The notes under the pieces were generated by a model. It did not search any database and was not told where the DNA came from. It saw only the letters and a list, made by a program, of their open reading frames with translations. Shown here piece after piece: positions 26,238 to 35,124 of a stretch of DNA of 64,000 nucleotides. The DNA comes from Pseudoflavonifractor sp. MSJ-37 (GTDB taxonomy: Bacteria > Bacillota > Clostridia > Oscillospirales > Oscillospiraceae). Position 1 is the first letter of the stretch. Each line of letters begins with the position of its first letter. A program made the position numbers and the translations under genes. The stretch lies in assembly GCF_018917965.1 (NCBI RefSeq), contig NZ_JAHLPP010000005.1, positions 62,001 to 126,000 on the forward strand. The letters are read 5' to 3'.

Positions 26238-26600
26238 TCACGCCTCTCCTCCCGTGACCTGTCGGAGGAGCTCCTCGGCGGAGATGCCGTAGAGCCTGGC
26301 CAGGGCCAGCAGGTTGGCGGTGCTGGGGTCCGAGGTGCCGTTCTCCCATTTGGAGACGGCCTGCCGGCTGACGCCCACCGCCTCAGCCACGAACTCCTGC
26401 GTCATCTTGCACCGGGTCCGCTCCGCCTTGAGGCACTCCCCCAGAGAGCGGCGCACCGCCGCGTTCTCCGCCCGCGCCGGGCCGGAGCGCAGATACTTGA
26501 GGAGGGCCCGGATCAGCAGGACCACCAGCACGATACCCGCCGCCGTCGAGGCCAGCACCCACAGGAGCCCCGCCACCGTCGCCGCTGTCACGATCGTCAT
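26238..26600 (-). CDS. Xre-family regulator with N-terminal membrane helix
   Basis: A 120-residue protein with the reverse layout of the 3981-4442 regulator. The membrane helix is at the N-terminus (about residues 5-32), then a basic stretch, then a helix-turn-helix at about 55-115 (core MTQEFVAEAVGVSRQAVSKWEN). The DNA-binding domain would sit at the inner face of the membrane. The start has AAGGAAG upstream. A perfect CCGCAAC-N5-GTTGCGG repeat lies 70 bases upstream, suggesting autoregulation. Its targets are unknown; the position among ilv genes may be coincidental. Confidence 0.85.
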   Translation of the reverse strand: MTIVTAATVAGLLWVLASTAAGIVLVVLLIRALLKYLRSGPARAENAAVRRSLGECLKAERTRCKMTQEFVAEAVGVSRQAVSKWENGTSDPSTANLLALARLYGISAEELLRQVTGGEA

Positions 26601-26669
26601 ATGGATCTTCCTTTCTGTTTGGGATGGTCCTATCCTAGCTCATCCGGCCCGCGGCAGCCACCAACTATC

Positions 26670-26688
26670 CCGCAACCTTTCGTTGCGG
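26670..26688. promoter_or_regulatory. Inverted repeat, putative Xre operator 3
   Basis: Perfect CCGCAAC-N5-GTTGCGG between the Xre start (26600) and the stop of the GntR gene (26702). Identical arms and spacing to 2969-2987. Confidence 0.6.
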
Positions 26689-26701
26689 CGGCTGTTTCTG
26701 C

Positions 26702-27385
26702 TCATTCCAGACCCATCACGTCCATGGTCCGGCGCATATGGATGGCCACGGCGTGTTCCGCGCCGGCTCCGTCCCGCCGGGCCAGGAAGTACATGATCAG
26801 GGCATGGTCCTGGCAGGTGTCGTCCGCCATCTGCTCCCGGTGCTCCCCGGCCACCACCGAGGTGGAGATCGCCCGGTTGATCACCGGCAGGAGGCGCATC
26901 ATGAACTCGTTGTGGGCTGCCCGGACGATGGCCGCGTGGAACGCGCCGTCCGCCGCCACCCGGTCCACACCGGTCTGGATGTACCGCTCCACGGCTCTCC
27001 CCTTCTCCAGAATGTCGGTGATCTCCTCATCGGTGGCCCGCTCACAGGCCAGCCGGGCCGCCGACGGCTCGAAGATCATCCGCAGCTCGAAGAGGTCCTT
27101 GAGCTGGCCCTTCACCCGGCTCAGGTCCCGGAAGCCGAAGTCGTCGATCGCCTCCACCTTCTGGGAGACGAAGGTACCCTTGCCCCGCCGGACCTCCAGG
27201 ATCCCCTGGGCGGTCAGGGTGCGGATGGCCTCCCGCAGAGTGGTGCGGCTGACCCCCAGCTCCTGCGAGAGCTCCAGCTCATTGGGGAGCTTCTTCCCCG
27301 GCCCCGGGCGGCCCTCCACCACGATCTTGGTATACAGCCGTTCCGCTGTCTGCTGGGCCAGACTCTTCTTTTCCACGATCATCAC
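26702..27385 (-). CDS. GntR-family regulator, FadR subfamily
   Basis: A 227-residue regulator. The N-terminal winged helix (about 8-75) contains [25 protein letters not shown] and the wing RRGKGTFVS; the C-terminal FCD domain (about 90-220) has [26 protein letters not shown] and a His-containing metal/ligand pocket with DHALIMYF. It is divergent from ilvD with a shared 105-base region, so ilvD and itself are the likely targets. The usual ligands of the subfamily are small organic acids; here a branched-chain keto acid or sugar acid is possible. Ligand unknown. Confidence 0.92.
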   Translation of the reverse strand: MMIVEKKSLAQQTAERLYTKIVVEGRPGPGKKLPNELELSQELGVSRTTLREAIRTLTAQGILEVRRGKGTFVSQKVEAIDDFGFRDLSRVKGQLKDLFELRMIFEPSAARLACERATDEEITDILEKGRAVERYIQTGVDRVAADGAFHAAIVRAAHNEFMMRLLPVINRAISTSVVAGEHREQMADDTCQDHALIMYFLARRDGAGAEHAVAIHMRRTMDVMGLE

Positions 27386-27397
27386 CTCACCGAATAC

Positions 27398-27427
27398 TTG
27401 ACAGTGCTTTTGCCCCTATTATATAAT
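27398..27427 (+). promoter_or_regulatory. Promoter of ilvD
   Basis: TTGACA (27398-27403), 18-bp spacer, TATAAT (27422-27427). Near-consensus, inside the divergent GntR-ilvD region, so it is probably repressible by the GntR protein. No T-box is present here, unlike ilvBN. Confidence 0.8.
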
Positions 27428-27490
27428 ATTACATCATACAACGCAAGTGTCATCACACAGCTTGTTTGGATACCGCAAGGAGGCTTTTTT

Positions 27491-29152
27491 ATGCGAAGCG
27501 ACAACGTGACCAAAGGAGTGGAGCGCGCGCCCAACCGCTCTCTCTTCTACGCTCTGGGCCTGACCGAGGAGGAGATGGAGCGTCCCCTGATCGGCGTGGT
27601 CAGCTCCTACAACGAGATCGTGCCCGGCCATATGGACCTGAACAAGATCGCTGAGGCCGTCAAGGCCGGCATCCGGGCCGCCGGCGGCACCCCCATCATG
27701 TTCCCCGCCATCGCCGTGTGCGACGGCATTGCCATGGGCCATGTGGGCATGAAGTACTCCCTGGTCACCCGCGACCTGATCGCCGACTCCACCGAGGCCA
27801 TGGCTATGGCCCACCAGTTCGACGGCCTGGTCATGATTCCCAACTGCGACAAGAACGTGCCCGGCCTGCTGATGGCCGCCGCCCGGGTGAACATCCCCAC
27901 CATTTTCTGCTCCGGCGGTCCCATGCTGGCCGGCCGGCTGAAGGACGGCCGCCGCTCCTGCCTCTCCCATATGTTCGAGGCCGTGGGCGCCTACAAGGCC
28001 GGCAAGCTGGACGAGGAGGGCGTGGCCGACTATGAGCACAACGCCTGCCCCACCTGCGGCTCCTGTTCCGGCATGTACACCGCCAACTCCATGAACTGCC
28101 TGACTGAGGCCATCGGCATGGGCCTGCGGGGCAACGGCACCATCCCCGCCGTCTGGTCCGCCCGGCTCCGTCTGGCCAAGCACGCCGGCATGCAGGTCAT
28201 GGAACTGGTGAAGAAGGACATCCGCCCCCGGGACATCATGACTCCCGCCGCCTTCCACAACGCCGAGACCGTGGATATGGCCCTGGGCTGTTCCACCAAC
28301 ACCATGCTCCACCTGCCCGCCATCGCCCATGAGTGCGGCATCGAGCTGGATTTGGATATGTCCAACGAGATCTCCGCCAAGACCCCCAACCTGTGCCACC
28401 TGGCCCCCGCCGGCGACACCTACATGGAGGACCTGGAGAGCGCGGGCGGCGTCTACGCCGTCATGAAGGAGCTGACCAAGAAGGGTCTGCTGGACACCAG
28501 CGTCCTGACCTGCACCGGCAAGACCATGGCCGAGAACCTGGAGGGCGTGGACAACCTGGATCCCGAGCTGATCCGCCCCATCGACCATCCCTACTCTCAG
28601 GACGGCGGCATCGCCGTGCTGAAGGGCAATCTGGCTCCCGAGGGCTGCGTGGTCAAGCGCTCCGCCGTGGCTCCCGAGATGATGCACCACACCGGTCCCG
28701 CCCGTGTGTTCGACTGCGAGGACGACGCCATCGCCGCCATCTACGAGGGCAAGATCGTGGCCGGCGACGTGGTGGTCATCCGCTACGAGGGCCCCAAGGG
28801 CGGCCCCGGCATGCGCGAGATGCTCAACCCCACCTCCGCCATCTGCGGCATGGGCTTGGGCGAGAGCGTGGCTCTGATCACCGACGGCCGGTTCTCCGGC
28901 GCCACCCGCGGTGCCTCCATCGGCCATGTCTGCCCCGAGGCCGCTCAGGGCGGCCCCATCGCGCTGGTGGAGGAGGGCGACATCATCTCCATCGATATCC
29001 CCGCCTGCAAGATCGAGCTTCAGGTGGATGACGCCACTCTGGCCGCCCGGAAGGCCAAGTGGGTCTGCCCCGAGCCCCGCGTCAAGACCGGCTATCTGGT
29101 CCGCTACGCCAAGCTGGTCACCTCCGCCGCCCGGGGCGCGGTGCTGGAGTGA
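27491..29152 (+). CDS. ilvD: Dihydroxy-acid dehydratase
   Basis: Dehydrates dihydroxy acids to the keto acids of valine and isoleucine. The 553-residue protein has the cluster cysteines in NCDKNVPG near residue 120 and [22 protein letters not shown] near 190, and the C-terminal [15 protein letters not shown] near 470. The iron-sulfur cluster is oxygen-labile in this family, which suits an anaerobe. The start has AAGGAGG upstream. A close relative, 6-phosphogluconate dehydratase, is longer and lacks this fit. Separated from ilvBNC by two regulators. Confidence 0.96.
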   Translation: MRSDNVTKGVERAPNRSLFYALGLTEEEMERPLIGVVSSYNEIVPGHMDLNKIAEAVKAGIRAAGGTPIMFPAIAVCDGIAMGHVGMKYSLVTRDLIADSTEAMAMAHQFDGLVMIPNCDKNVPGLLMAAARVNIPTIFCSGGPMLAGRLKDGRRSCLSHMFEAVGAYKAGKLDEEGVADYEHNACPTCGSCSGMYTANSMNCLTEAIGMGLRGNGTIPAVWSARLRLAKHAGMQVMELVKKDIRPRDIMTPAAFHNAETVDMALGCSTNTMLHLPAIAHECGIELDLDMSNEISAKTPNLCHLAPAGDTYMEDLESAGGVYAVMKELTKKGLLDTSVLTCTGKTMAENLEGVDNLDPELIRPIDHPYSQDGGIAVLKGNLAPEGCVVKRSAVAPEMMHHTGPARVFDCEDDAIAAIYEGKIVAGDVVVIRYEGPKGGPGMREMLNPTSAICGMGLGESVALITDGRFSGATRGASIGHVCPEAAQGGPIALVEEGDIISIDIPACKIELQVDDATLAARKAKWVCPEPRVKTGYLVRYAKLVTSAARGAVLE

Positions 29153-29193
29153 TCCCGGACTTTTCCACAAGAACAGCCTGACAGGTGTAAAAA

Positions 29194-29515
29194 ACGGCCT
29201 CTCCCGGTGTCGGGAGAGGCCGTTCAGCGTGTCGAAAAAGTTCGACACGCTTCTCAGAAATGCCAGTTCGTTCTTTGTGAAGAACGAACTGGCATTTCTT
29301 CGAGGGAGATGCAGACCGCCACGCGCACTCGCTGCGCTCGCACACTTGCGGCCTGAGAAGAGTTTTTTCTGAGGCGCATGTCCCCAGAAAAAACGCCTTG
29401 TATCTTATTCCGTCACCTGCGGGTGACGGAACTCTGCGAGGCTCTTGCATCGTTCCCCGTGAGAGATCACTTTTTTGACAGACTGACGGCCTCTCCCGAC
29501 ACCGGGAGAGGCCGT
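29194..29515. repeat. Multi-hairpin element with inverted terminal copies
   Basis: A 322-base element. Outer hairpins at 29194-29223 and 29486-29515 have the same 13-bp arms; their loops (GTGT and ACAC) make each the reverse complement of the other. Between them are a 10-bp hairpin (29227-29250), a perfect 20-bp hairpin (29256-29299), a 10-bp pairing (29362-29371 with 29385-29394) and a 10-bp hairpin (29408-29431). The left outer hairpin also works as the ilvD terminator and the right one as the terminator of the minus-strand gene at 29540. No credible gene fits the 387-base gap. Confidence 0.75.
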
Positions 29516-29539
29516 TTTCGTTGGTCTGTCGTTTTCCGT

Positions 29540-30244
29540 TTACTGGAACATCATGTTGCCGAGGCCGACAGTCGTAAGCCATGCACCCTTCGTCTCGATT
29601 TTCATCTGTAGCCCGTGGTTCAGGGGGACCGTGATCTTCCGGGGAAGGGCTTCCGGTTCCACTGTGTAACTGGCTACCCGCACGTCATCCACGTAGAAGA
29701 CCACCTCGGTATTGGAACTGCCTCCACCGTCGATATGCCCGAGGTCCAGCGTCAGGCTGTTATAGGCGCCATTGAGATTGAATAGAGCATATTGATCACT
29801 ACCACCATAGGCATACACGCTAAGCCCGTTCCCGTACTCGTTTCCGCCCATTTTTACAGTTTGGCTGGCTGTGAGCATCTGCACATAGCCCGATTTCTGA
29901 TACGGCTTGCAGACGTCCTCCATCCGGTAGCTCCCGGTGGTCATGGGAGAGCTTCCGATGTAGGCCCGCTTGGTGTTCCCGTCGTAGTTGACGGCCTTGC
30001 CCAGGGCCTGGCTCACAGCCCGGAGGGGGATGTAGGTGGTGCCGTTGTAGACGAAGGTCTCCACGCTCTTGCCGTTGGCGTCCTTGGGGTCCAGACGGAC
30101 CCCGTCCACGAAGATCTCGATCCCCTGGAGGACGTCGATCTTCTTCCCGGTCAGCGCCGCCGCCCCGGCGGGGACGGCCACGCCCATGGCCAGAGTCGCC
30201 ACGAGGACTCCGGCCGCAAAATCGCGCGCCCGGTGCAGTTTCAT
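29540..30244 (-). CDS. Secreted protein: copper amine oxidase-like stalk plus NPCBM-like domain
   Basis: A 234-residue exported protein. The signal peptide (MKLHRARDFAAGVLVATLAM and on to GAAAL) precedes a copper-amine-oxidase N-terminal-like stalk domain (about 35-100; IEIFVDGVRLDP, TTYIPLRAVSQALG). This is followed by a beta-sandwich resembling the NPCBM sugar-binding fold (about 115-234; NGLSVYAYGGSDQYALFNLNG, then TEVVFYVDD). Probably a cell-surface or carbohydrate-related protein with no enzymatic motif. The start at 30244 has GAGGAGG upstream. Stand-alone gene between repeat elements. Confidence 0.8.
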   Translation of the reverse strand: MKLHRARDFAAGVLVATLAMGVAVPAGAAALTGKKIDVLQGIEIFVDGVRLDPKDANGKSVETFVYNGTTYIPLRAVSQALGKAVNYDGNTKRAYIGSSPMTTGSYRMEDVCKPYQKSGYVQMLTASQTVKMGGNEYGNGLSVYAYGGSDQYALFNLNGAYNSLTLDLGHIDGGGSSNTEVVFYVDDVRVASYTVEPEALPRKITVPLNHGLQMKIETKGAWLTTVGLGNMMFQ

Positions 30245-30436
30245 GTCAGGTTCCTCCTCTTTTTTCGTTGTCCACCCCGGCGGGCCGGGAGAGACGAGGT
30301 GATGGAGCGTGCGGCACAGTCCTTCGGTGCAGTATCGGCCTGCCGCATCATCCATTTTCCGTCGCTATCGTATCATAGTCTCAGCGGATCTTCAACCCAC
30401 TATTATAGTTTTCTCCGTCAGCGGGCGGGATCTTTG

Positions 30437-30939
30437 TTTCCGCCCACAGGCGGACGGGGGATATGTCCTCGCCGGACGGGCGCCCTGCGCGGGCGGCGGA
30501 CCCTTTCTTTGCCAAAGAAAGGGTCGAAAGAAAGGCCCAGAGAGGGCGGGCCTCCCCTCTGGACTCCCCCTATCGCGCCGTTCTCCGCTTCCGGCGCAAG
30601 GGCAGGCCTCTGTGGTCGCCCGTTCCTCCGGCAGTCGCGTGGAGCGTCCTACCGATGGCCCTCCGAGGGGCGGCAGGGACGCCGCCCCGTACGCGGCGGG
30701 CATCGGTGGTTCGGCCCCCACAGGTATGCGTGGAGACTGCGGCGTTGGAAGAGCATCCCATACGGATATGGTCCGAGCGAGGGCATAGGGGGTGTCCAGA
30801 GGGGAGGTCCGCCCCCTCTGGCGTTCTTTTTCTTTCCCCCATTTCTTTTTCTGACGTTCAGAAAAAGAAATGGGGCTCCCGCCGAGCAGGCGGCCCGTCC
30901 GGCGAGGACATATCCCCCGTCCCGCCCCGTGGGCGGAAA
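30437..30939. repeat. Large inverted repeat element
   Basis: Two related arms in opposite orientation, 30437-30572 and 30785-30939, enclose about 210 bases of very GC-rich DNA. Each arm has GGGGATATGTCCTCGCCGGA near the outer end and CCTCCCCTCTGGAC near the inner end. Each contains its own hairpin: 30501-30523 in the left arm and 30840-30872 (14-bp stem) in the right. Frames through it have skewed composition and no ribosome sites. The whole 30245-31010 gap has no supported gene. Confidence 0.75.
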
Positions 30940-30959
30940 ACTAAGCGGAAGTAGGAAAA

Positions 30960-30990
30960 GGACCGGGCAGAGCATCACTCCGCCCGGTCC
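30960..30990 (-). terminator. Terminator after proS
   Basis: Stem GGACCGGGC (30960-30968) with GCCCGGTCC (30982-30990), followed on the minus strand by a CTTTTCC tail, 20 bases after the proS stop. Confidence 0.75.
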
Positions 30991-31010
30991 CATTTTTCGC
31001 TTTGCGTTTT

Positions 31011-32450
31011 TTAGTACGCCACGCCCCAGTAGATCATGTGCTTGGCGGGCTTGCCGCAGCAGACGCAGGTGTCGCCCACGCTCTCCTGCTCCAGAGGCAT
31101 ACAGCGGGAGGTGACGCCCGCCTGCTCCTTCATTTTGAGCTCACACTCCAGGTCGCCGCACCACATGGTCTTGGCGAAGCCGCCCTCGCTGGCCTCGAAC
31201 TCCTTGACCTCCTCCAGCGTGCGGCACACTTTGGTGTGGGCCTCCAGGTTCTTCTTGGCCCGCTCGTACAGGCCCTCGTGGACCGCGTCCAGCAGCTGGG
31301 GCACCACGGTCTCCAGCTGATCCAGAGACACGAAGATCTTTTCCCCGGAGTCCCGGCGGCAGATACAGCACTGGCCCTTCTCCATGTCCTTGGGGCCGAT
31401 CTCCACCCGCAGGGGCACGCCCTTCATCTCATACTGGGCGGCCTTCCAGCCCATGGACTGATCGGAGTCGTCCATCTGAGCCCGGATGCCGGCGGCCTTC
31501 AGGCGGTCCAGCAGGGCGCCAGCGGCCTCCAGGACGCCGGGCTTGTGCTGTGCCACGGGGATGACCATGGCCTGGATGGGGGCGATGCGGGGAGGCAGGA
31601 CCAGACCGTTGTTGTCGCCGTGGGTCATGATGATGCCGCCGATCATGCGGGTGGACACGCCCCAGGAGGTCTGATGGGGATAATGGAGCTGGTTGTCCTT
31701 TCCGGTGAAGGTGATGCCGAAGGCCTTGGCGAAGCCGTCGCCGAAGTAGTGGCTGGTGCCGGACTGGAGGGCCTTCCGGTCGTGCATCATGCACTCCACG
31801 GTGTAGGTCTCCTCCGCGCCGTTGAACTTCTCCTTATCGGTCTTGCGGCCCTTGACCACGGGCATGGCCAGCACGTTCTCCAGGAAGTCCGCGTAGATGT
31901 TCAGCATCCGCATGGTCTCTTCCCGGGCCTCCTCGGCGGTGGCGTGCATGGTGTGGCCCTCCTGCCACAGGAACTCCCGGTGGCGCAGGAAGGGACGGCT
32001 GGTCTTTTCCCAGCGCAGGACGGAGCACCACTGGTTGTACAGCTTGGGCAGGTCCCGGTGGGAGTGGATGATGTTCTTATAGTGCTCACAGAACAGCGTC
32101 TCGGAGGTGGGCCGGATGCAGTAGCGCTCCTCCAGCTTCTCGCCGCCGCCCATGGTGACCCAGGCGCACTCAGGGGCGAAGCCCTCCACATGGTCCTTCT
32201 CCTTCTGGAGCAGGGACTCCGGGATCAGCACAGGCAGATACACGTTCTCATGCCCGGTCTCCTTGAACTTCGCGTCCAGCTCCTTCTGGATGTTCTCCCA
32301 GATGGCATAGCCATAGGGACGATAGATGAACATGCCCTTGATGGAGGAGTAGTCGATCAGCTCCGCCTTCTTGCACACGTCCGTGTACCACTGGGTGAAG
32401 TCCACCTCCATGTCGGTGATCTGCTCCACCTGCTTCTTGTCCTGTGCCAT
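31011..32450 (-). CDS. proS: Prolyl-tRNA synthetase, short (archaeal/eukaryote-like) type
   Basis: Charges tRNA-Pro. The 479-residue class II synthetase has [13 protein letters not shown] (motif 1 region), [12 protein letters not shown] and [25 protein letters not shown] (motif 2), and [21 protein letters not shown] (motif 3), then an anticodon-binding domain and a Cys-rich C-terminal zinc region ([20 protein letters not shown]) ending WGVAY. It lacks the editing insertion of the long bacterial type, as in many Clostridia and archaea. The start at 32450 has AGGATCGAGGT upstream. It is preceded by its own promoter and has no T-box. Confidence 0.96.
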   Translation of the reverse strand: MAQDKKQVEQITDMEVDFTQWYTDVCKKAELIDYSSIKGMFIYRPYGYAIWENIQKELDAKFKETGHENVYLPVLIPESLLQKEKDHVEGFAPECAWVTMGGGEKLEERYCIRPTSETLFCEHYKNIIHSHRDLPKLYNQWCSVLRWEKTSRPFLRHREFLWQEGHTMHATAEEAREETMRMLNIYADFLENVLAMPVVKGRKTDKEKFNGAEETYTVECMMHDRKALQSGTSHYFGDGFAKAFGITFTGKDNQLHYPHQTSWGVSTRMIGGIIMTHGDNNGLVLPPRIAPIQAMVIPVAQHKPGVLEAAGALLDRLKAAGIRAQMDDSDQSMGWKAAQYEMKGVPLRVEIGPKDMEKGQCCICRRDSGEKIFVSLDQLETVVPQLLDAVHEGLYERAKKNLEAHTKVCRTLEEVKEFEASEGGFAKTMWCGDLECELKMKEQAGVTSRCMPLEQESVGDTCVCCGKPAKHMIYWGVAY

Positions 32451-32496
32451 AAGTTACCTCGATCCTTTTTCTGTCGTTCCGACAGTATTTGTTCTC

Positions 32497-32525
32497 ATTT
32501 TATCCATTCATCCGGTGAAAGTCAA
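32497..32525 (-). promoter_or_regulatory. Promoter of proS
   Basis: Minus strand: TTGACT (32525-32520), 17-bp spacer, TAAAAT (32502-32497). The -35 overlaps the stop codon of the upstream SLH gene. A 6-bp hairpin CTGTCG/CGACAG (32471-32485) lies in the leader. Confidence 0.7.
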
Positions 32526-34828
32526 GGCCGGATGATCAGAGTGGCCTTGAAGGTCAGGCCGTCATACGCGCCGTAGAGGGTGATGTAGTCGCCGCTGGAC
32601 AGCTCCTTCAGTGCCAGAGTCTTGCCGCCGGAGGTGAGGATGCTGGCGCTGGCCACGTTCACCGTCACCACACTGCTGTCGCTGCTCTTCTGGATCAGCA
32701 GTTCCCCGGCGGAGCGGTTCACATAGAGCACCTCGCCCTGGACCTGGTTGGCCATGGCGGCGCTCTTGTCCACCTCGATGGAGAGGATCTGATCCCCCTC
32801 CAGCACCAGACTGACCTTGAAGCCGGGCTTCAGGGTGTCGATGGACACGGACTTGCCGTCCTGGGTCACGGACACGCTGGAGCTCACCCGGTAGGAGACG
32901 GTGGAGCCGTCGGAGAGCTGGACATCCAGAGTGGTGCCGGAGGTGTCCAGGCTCACCTTCTGGATGGTGCCCTTGGCGTTGGCGCTCTGGGGGGTGGCGT
33001 CGATGGCGCTGACCTCGTTGTACCGGATGGTGATCTCCACCTCATCGCCGCTCTTGAGCCGGTCGATGGTGCTCTTCTCATCTCCCCGGTAGATCGTGGG
33101 CAGGTCATCCATGTCGATGTCGTAGCTCACCACAGTACCGTCATCCCGGACGATCTCCAGCACGGTGGTGGTGCCGTAGGTGATGGAGCGGATGGTGCCC
33201 TCATCGCTGGTGGAGCCGGGATAGGCCATGATGGACACGGCTTCGGTCTTGGAGACCTGCATGGTCACATAGTCGTCCCTGTCCAGCTTGGAGAGGCTGA
33301 TCTTCTCCCCCTCATAGGTGATGTCGATGCCGCTGGGGACCTTATAGGTCACGTTCTTCCGCTTGTCGAAATCCTGGATGGTGATCTCGTCCCGGCTCTT
33401 GCTGGTGCTCCGCACAGAACCCCGGACATAGGTGGTCTTGGTGTCCACCTCCACGCCGGTGATCTTGCTCTCGTCCTCGTTGGAGACGGTCAGGACCACG
33501 TAGTCGCCCACCTGTGTGGAGCTGAGCTTGCCCTTGGAGCCGTTCACCGACACCGCCGCGGAGCCGGGGATCGTGTAGCTGGTCTTGGTACCGTCCATGG
33601 CCAGGACCTGGAGCTTCATGGAGCTGCTCCCGCTGGCCTTCACATCGGCGATCAGGCCCACGGTGGTCTTGGTGCCGCCGGTGAGCTGGACGGCGGCCAG
33701 ATGGTCGTCCCGGTCCACCAGACACACCGCGCCGGTGTAGTCCCTGCTCTTGTCCAGCAGCTCGGTGCCGCCGGTCTTGTCCCCGGCCTTCACAGCGGTG
33801 AAGCGGTCCGCCTTGTAGGTCTTGGCGGAGCCGTCCACCTTCAGGACCACCGCCGTCTTGGACAGACTGCTGATCGTGCCGGTGACGGTGGAGGGCTGCC
33901 TGCCCAGACGCACGGCAGTGGGGGTGCCGCTCTTATTGAGCTCCACCTTGGCGTATACTCCGGTCTTGAGGGCGCTCTGGTCCGCCCTCATGTTGTTCTG
34001 ATAGATCACCGCGTAGCTGGGCACCGTCAGGGTCCGAGCCCCGTTCACCGGATCGGTGAGGCCGATCCGCGCGGAGCCGCTGGCGTTGGCGGACACGCTG
34101 GTGATCGTGCCGCCGGTCCACTCATAATCCGTGTAGTCCGCCAGATCCATCGTGATGCCGTGGAGGGTCATGAAGTCCATGGCCCGGCGCATGAGAGAGG
34201 TCATGGAGGCCCGGTTCACACTGCTCTTGGGCAGGAAGCGGTCCTGCTCATCGCCCTTCACGATGCCGTACTGGCTCAACAGGTAGACATAGGGCCGGAG
34301 GGAGCGGTCGATCTCGTCCTTGTCCCGAAAGCTCAGGGAGTAGCCGTCCAGGCTGTCTGCCGCGTCGGAGAGCTGCATGGCCCGGGCCAGATAGAGGGCC
34401 ACTTTCTCCCGGGGGATGGCGCCGAGCAGGCCGTTGTTGTTGGCCAGGCTCTGGAGCTCCGACACCGACACCACGCCGATCTCCAGACAGACGGACAGGT
34501 CGGGACCCGCCCAGGAGCGCATATCATAGGGGATGATGTCCGCCAGCGTGTCCGACCAGGCATTGGCGATCTTGGCCTTGACAGCGGCGTCGATCCGCGC
34601 CACCCGGGCGCAGAAGAGGAGTGCCTCCACCGCGCTCATGGCGGCGTCCGGCTTGAAGCTCCCGTCGCTGTATCCGCTGACCAGTCCCTGGTCCGCCAGA
34701 TATTCCACGTCCGTCTTGGCCCAGTGGCCCTTCAGGTCCTTGAAGCTCGCCGCCGAGGCGGGGACCGCCCCCATGCCCACGGTCATGGAGACCGTCAGAG
34801 CCGCAGCCAGCAGTCGTTGTTTCTTCAT
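32522..34828 (-). CDS. S-layer homology protein with repeated beta domains
   Basis: A 768-residue exported protein. The signal peptide is MKKQRLLAAALTVSMTVGMG through ASAA. SLH-type units follow (about 27-210): FKDLKGHWAKTDVEYLADQGLVSGYSDGSFKP, then a YLLSQYGIVKGDEQDRFLPKSSVNRASM unit. The remainder is a series of short beta-repeats of the form (G)TI(x)S(V/L)(x)(8-15)(V/L)(x)(S/G)Y(x)V, such as GTISSLSKTAVVLKVDG and GTIQKVSLDTSGTTLDV. SLH units bind secondary wall polymers and anchor the protein to the wall. The rest may be structural. Function unknown. Confidence 0.88.
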   Translation of the reverse strand: MKKQRLLAAALTVSMTVGMGAVPASAASFKDLKGHWAKTDVEYLADQGLVSGYSDGSFKPDAAMSAVEALLFCARVARIDAAVKAKIANAWSDTLADIIPYDMRSWAGPDLSVCLEIGVVSVSELQSLANNNGLLGAIPREKVALYLARAMQLSDAADSLDGYSLSFRDKDEIDRSLRPYVYLLSQYGIVKGDEQDRFLPKSSVNRASMTSLMRRAMDFMTLHGITMDLADYTDYEWTGGTITSVSANASGSARIGLTDPVNGARTLTVPSYAVIYQNNMRADQSALKTGVYAKVELNKSGTPTAVRLGRQPSTVTGTISSLSKTAVVLKVDGSAKTYKADRFTAVKAGDKTGGTELLDKSRDYTGAVCLVDRDDHLAAVQLTGGTKTTVGLIADVKASGSSSMKLQVLAMDGTKTSYTIPGSAAVSVNGSKGKLSSTQVGDYVVLTVSNEDESKITGVEVDTKTTYVRGSVRSTSKSRDEITIQDFDKRKNVTYKVPSGIDITYEGEKISLSKLDRDDYVTMQVSKTEAVSIMAYPGSTSDEGTIRSITYGTTTVLEIVRDDGTVVSYDIDMDDLPTIYRGDEKSTIDRLKSGDEVEITIRYNEVSAIDATPQSANAKGTIQKVSLDTSGTTLDVQLSDGSTVSYRVSSSVSVTQDGKSVSIDTLKPGFKVSLVLEGDQILSIEVDKSAAMANQVQGEVLYVNRSAGELLIQKSSDSSVVTVNVASASILTSGGKTLALKELSSGDYITLYGAYDGLTFKATLIIRP

Positions 34829-34939
34829 ATATCTGCACCTCCATCATGATGAAAGGTCTGTTTCGCCCTTCTCCTCCGTAGACGACGGAGCGGGCTGGAA
34901 GGTTCCCCCAGATCTCAGTATGACTGAAACGGTGCTTTC

Positions 34940-34968
34940 AGTATACCGGATCTTTGGGCAAAAAGCAA
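34940..34968 (-). promoter_or_regulatory. Promoter of SLH gene
   Basis: Minus strand: TTGCTT (34968-34963), 17-bp spacer, TATACT (34945-34940). An inverted repeat ACTGAAA/TTTCAGT overlaps the -10 and start region (34923-34941) and could be an operator. Confidence 0.6.
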
Positions 34969-35077
34969 CAAAAGTCAAGGAAATGGAACGTCCAAACGTG
35001 CGGTCAAGGAACGTCGGGGGGAGAGAGGACGGGCCAGCGTTCCTGAGGAGCATGCCGAACTCGGCCCATACGCTGAC

Positions 35078-35112
35078 CGCCCGCCCTGCTCCGGAATGGA
35101 GCTGGGCGGGCG
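35078..35112. terminator. Hairpin after DEAD-box helicase gene
   Basis: 15-position stem (35078-35092 with 35098-35112) with one mismatch. It lies 13 bases beyond the helicase stop but lacks a clear T run. Confidence 0.5.
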
Positions 35113-35124
35113 TCATCGTTTCGA

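Noticed and set aside
29194-29515. CRISPR-like repeats
   Set aside because: The repeats are inverted and palindromic, not direct repeats with unique spacers, and no cas gene is near.
29118-29582. Possible 154-residue minus-strand protein across the hairpin element
   Set aside because: It runs through inverted repeats and is repetitive by necessity; there is no ribosome site.
30463-30954. Arg/Pro-rich proteins across the large inverted repeat
   Set aside because: Frames are open on both strands in several phases due to high GC; composition is not protein-like.
32451-32521. T-box ahead of proS
   Set aside because: Only about 70 bases separate proS from the SLH gene; no T-box sequence or terminator is present.
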